From assembly GCA_020248665.1 (NCBI GenBank), contig JADCHE010000109.1, positions 1-39,716 on the forward strand: a stretch of 39,716 nucleotides of DNA. Reading direction: 5' to 3'. Of the stretch, positions 27,766 to 34,654 are shown piece after piece. A program made the position numbers and the translations under genes. The stretch comes from Burkholderiales bacterium (GTDB taxonomy: Bacteria > Pseudomonadota > Gammaproteobacteria > Burkholderiales > Burkholderiaceae_E). A model generated the notes under the pieces. The model made no database searches. It had not been told where the DNA came from and was given only the letters and a program-made list of their open reading frames with translations. How positions within the stretch are numbered: the stretch's first letter is position 1; each line of letters starts with the position of its first letter.

Positions 27766-29298
27766 ATGAACATCGCCGCCACGCTGATCAACCGGGCCCG
27801 CAGCGCCCCGGACCGCGCCGCGCTCACCTGGCGCGAGGAGACGCTGTCGTACGGTGCCTTCGTCGACGTCGCGGCGCGGATCGCGGGTGGCCTGCGCGGT
27901 GCCCACGGCCTCGCCGCGGGCGACCGCGTCGTGCTGTGCATGGAGAACCGCCCGGAGTTCCTGCTCGGCCTCTTCGGCTGCTGGATCGGTGGGCTCGCCG
28001 CGGTGCCGACCAACGCGAAGCTGCACGGGCGCGAGATCGCGCACATCGTGCGCGACAGCGGCGCAGCCGCGGTGTTCACCTCCGATGCGCTCATCGAGTC
28101 GATCGACCACGCGCTGCGCGAGGACGGCGCGCCGCGCCCGCCGCTGATCGTCGCCGGCAGCGCCGAGTGGGCCCGCCTGCTCGGCGCGGCGCCGATCGGC
28201 TGCGTCGACGTGGCTGCGACCGATCTCGCCTGGGTGTTCTACACCAGCGGCACGACCGGCCGGCCGAAGGGCGCGATGCTGTCGCACCGCAACCTGATGT
28301 TCATGAGCCAGGCGTACTTCGCCGACATCGAGCACGTCGCCCCCGGCGACGTGAAGCTGCACGCCGCGCCGCTGTCGCACGCCTCCGGGCTCTACGGGCT
28401 GCCGCACCTGTTCGCGGGCGGCCACCAGGTCGTGCTGCCCGGCTTCGAGCCGGACGAGGTGCTCGCCGCGTTCGAGCGCTACGCGAACGTGACCATGTTC
28501 GCCGCGCCGACGATGGTCACGCGCTTGGTGAACGCCGCCGGCGCCGGCGCTGGCGTCCCCGGGCTGCGGACCCTCTACTACGGCGGCGGGCCGATGTACG
28601 TCAGCGACCTGCGGCGCGCGCTCGACGCCTTCGGTCCGCGGCTGTGGCAGCTCTACGGCCAGGGCGAGAGCCCGATGACGATCTGCGGCCTGTCGAAGTC
28701 CGACCACGAGGGAGACGGTGGTCCGGCCCACCTCGCGCGGCTCGCGTCCTGCGGCATCCCGCGCACCGGGGTCGAGGTCCGCGTCGTCGGCGAGGACGGC
28801 GCACCGCTCCCCGTCGGCGAAGTCGGCGAGGTGACGACCCGCAGCGACTGCACGATGGCCGGCTACTGGGGCAACCCGCAGGCGAGCGCCAACGCGCTGC
28901 GCGACGGCTGGCTGTGGACCGGGGACGTCGGCGTGCTCGACGAGCGCGGCTACCTGACGCTGCGCGACCGCTCGAAGGACATGATCATCTCGGGCGGCAC
29001 GAACATCTATCCGCGCGAGATCGAGGAGGTCCTGCTGCGCCACCCCGCGCTGCTCGAGTGCTCTGTGGTCGGCCGGGCGCACGCCGACTGGGGCGAGGAG
29101 GTGGTGGCGTTCGTCGTGCTGCGGCCCGGGCAGGCGGTCGACGAGCGCGACCTCGAGACGCTGGTGCTCGATCACCTCGCGCGTTTCAAGCGGCCCAAGG
29201 CGTACCGCCGGGTCGACGCGCTGCCCAAGAACAACTACGGCAAGGTGCTGAAGACCGAGCTGCGCAGGCTGCTGCGCGAGGAGAACGAGGATGCGTGA
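27766..29298 (+). CDS. AMP-forming acyl/aryl-CoA ligase
   Basis: This 510-residue ANL-superfamily enzyme should activate a carboxylic acid to its CoA thioester. P-loop YTSGTTGRPKGAMLSH, the aromatic and Glu block YGQGESPM, TGDVG, the hinge RSKDMIISGGTNIYPREIE and the catalytic Lys in KNNYGKVLKTEL are all present, so it should be active. It is distinct from the benzoate-CoA ligase in this window. The acid cannot be predicted. The ATG follows a GGAAG. The gene overlaps the thiolase by 8 bases, and the DUF35 and crotonase genes follow, so its product may feed a side-chain or beta-oxidation-like shortening. Confidence 0.9.
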   Translation: MNIAATLINRARSAPDRAALTWREETLSYGAFVDVAARIAGGLRGAHGLAAGDRVVLCMENRPEFLLGLFGCWIGGLAAVPTNAKLHGREIAHIVRDSGAAAVFTSDALIESIDHALREDGAPRPPLIVAGSAEWARLLGAAPIGCVDVAATDLAWVFYTSGTTGRPKGAMLSHRNLMFMSQAYFADIEHVAPGDVKLHAAPLSHASGLYGLPHLFAGGHQVVLPGFEPDEVLAAFERYANVTMFAAPTMVTRLVNAAGAGAGVPGLRTLYYGGGPMYVSDLRRALDAFGPRLWQLYGQGESPMTICGLSKSDHEGDGGPAHLARLASCGIPRTGVEVRVVGEDGAPLPVGEVGEVTTRSDCTMAGYWGNPQASANALRDGWLWTGDVGVLDERGYLTLRDRSKDMIISGGTNIYPREIEEVLLRHPALLECSVVGRAHADWGEEVVAFVVLRPGQAVDERDLETLVLDHLARFKRPKAYRRVDALPKNNYGKVLKTELRRLLREENEDA

Positions 29299-30454
29299 GG
29301 TCGTCATCGCGGGCGTGGGCTCCACGCCGTTCGGCCGGCTCGCCGGCGTGCCGATCGAGCAGGTCGCGGTGCGCGCCGCGGCGGCCGCGCTCGCCGACGC
29401 CGGCATCGAGCGCGAGCGGATCGGCGCGGTCTACCTGGGCAACTTCATCAGCGGCCCGCTGAACGGCAAGGAGGTGCTGGCCGGGCTGGTCGCCGACCAG
29501 CTCGGGTTGCCGAACGTGCCCTGTACCAAGGTCGAGGGGGCCTGCGCGTCCGGAGGCATCGCGTTCCGCCACGCGTGGCTCGCGGTCGCGAGCGGCCTGT
29601 GCGACGCGGCGCTCGTCGTCGGCGTCGAGACGATGACGCACGCGCCGACCTCGGCGACGACCGCCGCGCTCAACTGCGCGATGGACAACGAGAACGACGG
29701 GCCGAGCGGGCTGACCTTCCCCGGCCTCTTCGGGCTCGCATGGCGCCAGCACGCGCAGCGCCACGGCACCACGCGCGAGCAGGTGTCGGCGGTCGTGCGC
29801 AAGAACAAGGGCAACGGACTGCGCAACCCGCTCGCGCAGATGGGCGCCGAGCTCACCGACGAACAGATCGCCGGGTCCGCCTCGATCTGCGACCCGCTGC
29901 AGCTCTACGACTGCTGCCCGACCAGCGACGGCGCGGCTGCCGTGGTGGTCGTCGCGAAGGGCCTGTCGACGGGGCTGCCGCGGCTGCCGATCGACGTGCT
30001 CGCCGCCATCCAGACCCGCGGCTCGGCGCGCATCGCCGGCCACCCGGACCTGTGCTCGTTCGACGCGACGGTCTCGGCCGCGCGCCGCGCCTACGAGACG
30101 GCTGGGGTGTCGCCCGCGGACGTCGACGTGTGCGAGCTGCACGACTGCTTCTCGATCGCCGAGGTCATCGACAGCGAGGACCTCGGGCTGGTGCCGCGCG
30201 GCCACGGCGGCGGCTGGGCGGCCGAGGGCCGCACCGCGGTCGGCGGCGACGTCGCGATCAACCCGAGCGGCGGGCTGCTCGCCAAGGGCCACCCGGTCGG
30301 GGCGACCGGTATCGGTCAGCTCTACGAGGTGGTGCACCAGCTGCGCGGCACGCATCCGAACCAGGTCGCGGGCGCGACGGTCGGCATGACGCACAACCTG
30401 GGCGGCACCGGCGTGGCCTGCACGGTCAGCCTGCTGCGGCGGAGCGATGCATGA
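29291..30454 (+). CDS. Thiolase, SCP-x type acetyl-CoA acetyltransferase family
   Basis: The 387-residue thiolase has the nucleophile Cys85 in EGACASGG, the late His motifs HDCFSIAE and KGHPVGATG, and a second Cys in the GGTGVACTVS segment. The catalytic set of a true thiolase thus appears present, unlike the retro-aldolase relatives that lack the Cys. The SCP-x type is often encoded with a DUF35 zinc-ribbon protein, as here. Likely role: thiolytic cleavage of a 3-ketoacyl-CoA or the reverse condensation. The gene starts 8 bases inside the ligase gene. A short non-coding stretch with a REP-like element follows before the DUF35 gene. Confidence 0.9.
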   Translation: MREVVIAGVGSTPFGRLAGVPIEQVAVRAAAAALADAGIERERIGAVYLGNFISGPLNGKEVLAGLVADQLGLPNVPCTKVEGACASGGIAFRHAWLAVASGLCDAALVVGVETMTHAPTSATTAALNCAMDNENDGPSGLTFPGLFGLAWRQHAQRHGTTREQVSAVVRKNKGNGLRNPLAQMGAELTDEQIAGSASICDPLQLYDCCPTSDGAAAVVVVAKGLSTGLPRLPIDVLAAIQTRGSARIAGHPDLCSFDATVSAARRAYETAGVSPADVDVCELHDCFSIAEVIDSEDLGLVPRGHGGGWAAEGRTAVGGDVAINPSGGLLAKGHPVGATGIGQLYEVVHQLRGTHPNQVAGATVGMTHNLGGTGVACTVSLLRRSDA

Positions 30455-30483
30455 GCGCCACACGATCGCATCGGAGGCGCTCG

Positions 30484-30522
30484 CGCCCCCTCGGGGGGCC
30501 GGGCCGAAGGCCTTGGGGGGCG
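30484..30522. repeat. REP-like palindromic element
   Basis: CGCCCCC (30484-30490) can pair with GGGGGCG (30516-30522), enclosing an inner GGCC-GAA-GGCC hairpin (30502-30512). The left arm can instead pair with the G run at 30493-30499. GC-rich nested palindromes of this look, ending just before an ATG, are scattered in many Burkholderiales genomes. It lies in the 70 bases between thiolase and DUF35 genes. Confidence 0.55.
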
Positions 30523-30524
30523 TC

Positions 30525-30875
30525 ATGAGCGCCCGGCCGATCGCGATGGTCCGCTGCGCCGACTGCGGGCGGATCGACTCCCCGGGGCGCGCGGTCTGCG
30601 CGGGCTGCCTGTCGACGCGGCTCGAGCCGGCGAGCGTGCCCGGAACGGGCCGCCTGTCGACCTGGACGACGATCCGCCGCGCGCCCACGCGCTTTCGCGA
30701 CGAGGCGCCGTACGACATCGCGGTCGTCGATCTCGACGCCGGCCTCCGGGTCACCGGCCGGCTCGCGAGAGGCACGGTGCCGGTCGCCGGCGCCGCGGTC
30801 CGCGCGGTGCCCGGCGACGCCCCCTATCCGACGTTCGAGATGGCGGCCCCGTCCGCCGGGAGAGACTCCGCATGA
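30525..30875 (+). CDS. DUF35 zinc-ribbon/OB-fold protein
   Basis: This 116-residue protein has a zinc ribbon (Cys11-x2-Cys14 and Cys25-x2-Cys28) followed by an OB-fold-like part (STWTTIRRAP and APYDIAVVDLDAGLRVTGRL). DUF35 proteins bind thiolase-superfamily enzymes and acyl-CoA. The start is put at 30525. An in-frame ATG at 30447 would overlap the thiolase and would make the REP-like repeat coding, with unconvincing residues (HERHTIASEALAPPRG). With 30525 the usual N-terminal helix of the family is missing, so the 30447 start cannot be excluded. The stop overlaps the crotonase ATG. Its place behind a thiolase suggests a thiolase-DUF35 complex. Confidence 0.85.
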   Translation: MSARPIAMVRCADCGRIDSPGRAVCAGCLSTRLEPASVPGTGRLSTWTTIRRAPTRFRDEAPYDIAVVDLDAGLRVTGRLARGTVPVAGAAVRAVPGDAPYPTFEMAAPSAGRDSA

Positions 30876-31666
30876 CCGACATCCGCTACGAGCGCCACGG
30901 CCGCGTCCGGCTGATCACGATCGACCGGGCCGCGAAGATGAACTCGCTCGACTTCGAGGCGAACGACCGCCTGGTCGAGGCGTGGCGCGAGTTCGATGCC
31001 GACGACGAGGCGCATGTCGCCGTCGTCACCGGCGCGGGCGAGCGCGCGTTCTGCGCCGGCGCCGACCTGAAGACCTACACGATGGCCTTCGCGCGGCGCC
31101 CCGCGCCCGAGTTCCGCCGCCGCTTCACCAACGGTCCCGGCTTCGGCGGCATCACCCGCAACCTCGACATCGACAAGCCGATCGTGGCCGCGGTCAACGG
31201 CTTCGCGATCTCCGGCGGCTTCGAGCTCGCGCTCGCCTGTGACCTGCGCTTCTGCTCGCCGAACGCCGAGTTCGCGCTGCAGGACGCGAAGTGGGGCTTC
31301 CACGCGTGCGACGGCGGGCTGATCCGGCTGCCGCAGATCGTGGGCATGGGCCACGCGATGGAAATCGTGCTCTCGGGCGAGCGCGTCGACGCCGAGCACG
31401 CGTACCGCATCGGCCTGGTCAACCGGATCTGGCCGCAGGCCGAGCTGCTCGGGAAGTCGGTGGACTACGCGCAGATGCTCGCGAAGCGCTCGCCGCTGTC
31501 GCACCGCTTCGCGAAGGAGGTGATCCGGCGCTCGCACGGGCTCACGCAGCCCGAGGCGCTGCGGCTCGAATCGTCGAGCTTCCACGACGTCGGGCTGACC
31601 GAGGACCTCGAGGAAGGCACCACCGCGTTCCGGGAGCGGCGCGACGCGGACTTCAAGGGCCGCTGA
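30872..31666 (+). CDS. Enoyl-CoA hydratase/isomerase (crotonase) family protein
   Basis: The 264-residue crotonase has the oxyanion-hole regions CAGADLKTYT and NGFAISGGFELALACD. Of the two catalytic Glu of classical enoyl-CoA hydratase, the second is present (Glu164 in AMEIVLSG), while the first position reads FALQDAKWGF with Asp138 in place of Glu. It may still hydrate, or do a different crotonase reaction (isomerase, hydrolase). Start overlaps the DUF35 stop (ATGA). It is the last gene of the ligase-thiolase-DUF35 module. No acyl-CoA or hydroxyacyl-CoA dehydrogenase is present nearby. Confidence 0.9.
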   Translation: MTDIRYERHGRVRLITIDRAAKMNSLDFEANDRLVEAWREFDADDEAHVAVVTGAGERAFCAGADLKTYTMAFARRPAPEFRRRFTNGPGFGGITRNLDIDKPIVAAVNGFAISGGFELALACDLRFCSPNAEFALQDAKWGFHACDGGLIRLPQIVGMGHAMEIVLSGERVDAEHAYRIGLVNRIWPQAELLGKSVDYAQMLAKRSPLSHRFAKEVIRRSHGLTQPEALRLESSSFHDVGLTEDLEEGTTAFRERRDADFKGR

Positions 31667-31679
31667 GCCCTCGCCGCGC

Positions 31680-31685
31680 TACACT
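31680..31685 (+). promoter_or_regulatory. Candidate -10 of upp
   Basis: TACACT lies 35 bases before the upp ATG in the short gap after the crotonase gene. No fitting -35 is seen. Confidence 0.3.
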
Positions 31686-31720
31686 GACCCGATCCGCCCG
31701 ACGCCGCGCGCGAGCCGCCG

Positions 31721-32371
31721 ATGCGCACCGACCCCCGCTTCCCGAACCTGTTCGTGCTGGACCACCCGCTGATCCAGCACAAGCTGTCGCACATGCGCGA
31801 CCGTACCACCTCCACGCGAACCTTCCGGCAACTGCTGCGCGAGCTGACGCTGCTGATGGGCTACGAGATCACCCGCGACCTGCCGCTGACGACGCAGCGG
31901 ATCGAGACGCCCCTCGCGCCGATGGACGCGCCGGTGATCGACGGCAAGAAGGTCGCGGTGGTGCCGGTGCTGCGGGCGGGCCTCGGCATGGCCGAGGGGC
32001 TGATGGAGCTGATGCCGTCGGCGCGGCAGGGGCACATCGGCCTGTACCGCGGCGAGGACAACCGCCCGGTCGAGTACTACGTGCGGCTGCCCGAGACCGA
32101 GGGGCGCGTGTTCATCGTCTGCGACCCGATGCTCGCCACCGGTCACTCGGGCGCGCACGCAGTCCAGGTGCTGCTCGAGCGCGGCGTGCCGGCCGATCAC
32201 GTGCGCTTCCTCGCGCTGGTCGCCGCGCCCGAGGGGGTGGCCGCCTTCCACGCGCGCCACCCGGCCGTGCCGGTCTACGTCGCCGCGCTCGACTCGCACC
32301 TGAACGAGCACGCGTACATCGTGCCGGGCCTGGGCGACGCCGGCGACCGGATCTTCGGCACCAAGCACTGA
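31721..32371 (+). CDS. upp: Uracil phosphoribosyltransferase
   Basis: Upp makes UMP from uracil and PRPP in pyrimidine salvage. The 216-residue protein has [14 protein letters not shown] near residue 52, PVLRAGLGM, the PRPP-binding DPMLATGHS (135-143; usually DPMLATGGS) and the C-terminal uracil-binding [16 protein letters not shown]. It could use uracil made by the CodA-like enzyme encoded 4 kb upstream. The next gene starts 9 bases after its stop. Confidence 0.96.
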   Translation: MRTDPRFPNLFVLDHPLIQHKLSHMRDRTTSTRTFRQLLRELTLLMGYEITRDLPLTTQRIETPLAPMDAPVIDGKKVAVVPVLRAGLGMAEGLMELMPSARQGHIGLYRGEDNRPVEYYVRLPETEGRVFIVCDPMLATGHSGAHAVQVLLERGVPADHVRFLALVAAPEGVAAFHARHPAVPVYVAALDSHLNEHAYIVPGLGDAGDRIFGTKH

Positions 32372-32380
32372 GTCGCCGCG

Positions 32381-33124
32381 ATGCGCGTCGCGCTGCTCGC
32401 CGACGTCCACGCGAACCGCGAGTCGCTCGTCGCCTGCCTGGTCGACGTGCGCCGGCTGGGCGCAGATCGGCTCGCGTTCCTCGGCGACCTGGTCGGCTAC
32501 GGTGCCGATCCGGGCTGGGTGGTGGACCGGGTGCGAGAGGAGGTGGCGCGCGGCGCGGTCACGGTGCGCGGCAACCACGATGCATCGGTGGCCGACCCGG
32601 CGCGCGAGGGGCGGCACGAGGAGGCGCAGCGCGTCGCCGACTGGACGCGCGCGCAGCTCGACGAGCCCTCGCTCGCGTTCCTGCGCGGGCTGCCCCTCGA
32701 GCACGAGGAGGGCGACGTGCTCTGCGTGCACGCGAACGCCTACGCGCCCGGCCGCTGGGACTACCTCGCCGGCCGCGTCGAGGTGGGCCGCAGCCTCGCC
32801 GCGACGCGCGCCTCGATCACCTTCTGCGGGCACGTCCACGATCCGATGCTCTGGACCCTGTCGGGCACCGTGAAGCTCGGCGAGTTCCGCCCGGTCGCCG
32901 ACACGCCGATCCCGGTGCCCGGCCACCGCCAGTGGCTCGCCGTCGTGGGCTCCGCCGGGCAGCCGCGCGACGGCGACCCGGCCGCATGCTGGGCGCTGTT
33001 CGACTCGGCCGCCCGCACGCTCACCTGGCGGCGCGTGGCCTACGACCATGCCGGCGCGGCCGCCCGCATCCGCGCCGCCGGGCTGCCCGAGCGCTTCGCC
33101 GCGCGGCTCGAGACCGGCTGCTGA
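32381..33124 (+). CDS. Calcineurin-like metallophosphoesterase
   Basis: This 247-residue cytoplasmic phosphoesterase has all five metal-binding blocks in order: DVHAN (8-12), GDLVGYG, GNHD, CVHAN and GHVHD. The fold matches YfcE/MJ0936-type enzymes with broad phosphodiesterase or phosphatase activity. The substrate is unknown. It follows upp by 9 bases, so cotranscription is likely, though a link to pyrimidine salvage is not shown. Confidence 0.9.
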   Translation: MRVALLADVHANRESLVACLVDVRRLGADRLAFLGDLVGYGADPGWVVDRVREEVARGAVTVRGNHDASVADPAREGRHEEAQRVADWTRAQLDEPSLAFLRGLPLEHEEGDVLCVHANAYAPGRWDYLAGRVEVGRSLAATRASITFCGHVHDPMLWTLSGTVKLGEFRPVADTPIPVPGHRQWLAVVGSAGQPRDGDPAACWALFDSAARTLTWRRVAYDHAGAAARIRAAGLPERFAARLETGC

Positions 33125-33146
33125 GCCGCGGCGCCCGCACGGGCAC

Positions 33147-33160
33147 CTGATCTGCGTCAA
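33147..33160 (+). promoter_or_regulatory. FNR/Anr-like box before the kinase/USP pseudogene
   Basis: CTGAT-CTGC-GTCAA is close to the TTGAT-N4-(A/G)TCAA sites of FNR-type regulators. It sits 58 bases before the putative GTG of a broken universal-stress-protein fusion. Such stress proteins are often FNR-controlled in related bacteria, which supports the call. Confidence 0.5.
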
Positions 33161-33217
33161 GACGCTCTTCGCCGGGCCGCGCGGAGCTCGGCCCGTAGCG
33201 GGAGCGGGAGCGCGCCG

Positions 33218-34554
33218 GTGGGACGGGTCCTCGAGCCGGGCATGGAGATCGGCGGCTTCACGCTGCGCGAGCGGATGCACGCGGGCAGCATGGCGAGCCT
33301 GTGGCGGGTCGAGCGCGCCGGCGACCCGACGCCGATGGTGATGAAGCTGCCGCGCGTGCGCGACGGCGACGACACCGGCCGCGATCGTCGGTTTCGAGGT
33401 CGAGCAGATGATCCTGCCACGGCTGTCCGGGCCGCACGTGCCGCGCTTCGTCGCGGCCGCGGGCTTCGACGCGCTGCACGAGCTGCACCGCCAGCACGTC
33501 TCGCACCTCGACCTGAAGCCCAGCCAGGTGCTGTGGCGACCGGGCGGCGAGGCGGGGCTGATCGACGACGGCCTGTCGCGCCACGACCGGCTGCCGGACC
33601 TGCTCGCCGAGGAGTTCCGGCTGCCGATGGGCACGGGCCCGTACATCGCGCCCGAGCAGGTCCGCGGCGTGCGGGACGATCCGCGCGGCGACCTGTTCGC
33701 GCTCGGCGTGATGCTCTACCACCTCGCGACCGGCGAGCGCCCGTTCGGCTTCCCGCACACGGTACGGGGGCTGCGCAAGCGACTGTGGCGCGACCCGCTG
33801 CCGCCGCGCGCGCACGTTCCCGACCTGCCACCGTGGCTGCAGGAGGTGATCCTCGGCTGCATCGAGGTCGACCCCGCGCGCCGCTGGCAGACCGCCGCGC
33901 AGATCGCGCTGCTGCTGCGCCACCCCGAGCAGGTGCCGCTCGGGCCGCGCGCCGACAGGCGCGGCCGCGACGGGCTGCGCGCGCGCTGGACACGCTGGTT
34001 CCGGGCGATCGGTCACGAGGCCGAGGGGGCCGCGCCGGTGCAGCGCCACCTCGCTGCCGCGCCGATCGTGATGGTCGCGGTGGACCTGTCGGACGGCATC
34101 GACCCGCTCGCCGAGGCGCTGCGCGAGACGACGCGGCGCGTGATCCGGGCCGAGCCCTCGGCGCGGCTCGCGTGCGTGTCGGTGCTCGAGGTCGCGCGGA
34201 TCGCGAACGACGCCATCGTCGATGCGTCGGGCCGCAACCTGCACGTGCAGGGTCTCGCGAACCTCGCGCACTGGTCGCGCGCTCGGGCTGCCCGCCGATC
34301 GCGTCACGCACCACGTGCTCGAGGCGCCCGATGCGGCCGCCGCGATCGTCGAGTACGCGACGAGGAACCAGGTGGATCACGTGCTGATGGGCGCGCGTGC
34401 GAGCTCGAGTCTGCGCCGCTACCTCGGCAGCGTGTCGTCGCAGGTCGTGGCCACTACGCCCTGCACGGTGACCGTGGTGCGGGTGCCGGGGCGCGCCGAC
34501 GCGGCCGTCGCCGAGCCCGCCGCGGCCGCCGAGACGGTCGACGCGGCGCCGTAA
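33218..34554 (+). pseudogene. Broken serine/threonine kinase-universal stress protein fusion
   Basis: The reading starts in one frame (GTG 33218; glycine-rich region LRERMHAGSMASLWRV, Lys43 in VMKLPR). It must shift near 33374, where one extra base separates GDD from PAAIVGFEVEQMILPRL. The kinase part then goes from VPRFVAAAGF straight to DALHELHRQHVSHLDLKPSQV, so the hinge and neighbouring helices (about 50-60 residues) are lost near 33467. The metal-binding DFG reads DDG. A universal-stress domain follows (IVMVAVDLSDG), and its frame breaks again near 34284 in a CG-repeat (a two-base loss fits) before LGLPADRVTHHVLE and the nucleotide-binding MGARASSSLRRYLGS. Three independent lesions and a changed DFG show a dead gene. 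Intact fusions of this kind occur in Burkholderiales. Confidence 0.82.
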
Positions 34555-34654
34555 GGTTCGCGTCAGTCAGGTGTCCGTAAGTCGCCCGGCCGACGATCCG
34601 CCCAGCGGTCGCGGGTGCGCCCGCGTTCGCAGGCTTCCCCAGGGAGACAACGAC

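Noticed and set aside
30447-30524. Longer DUF35 start at 30447
   Set aside because: It would translate a REP-like palindrome and overlap the thiolase; the GGAG is only two bases from the ATG. Kept as a possible alternative.
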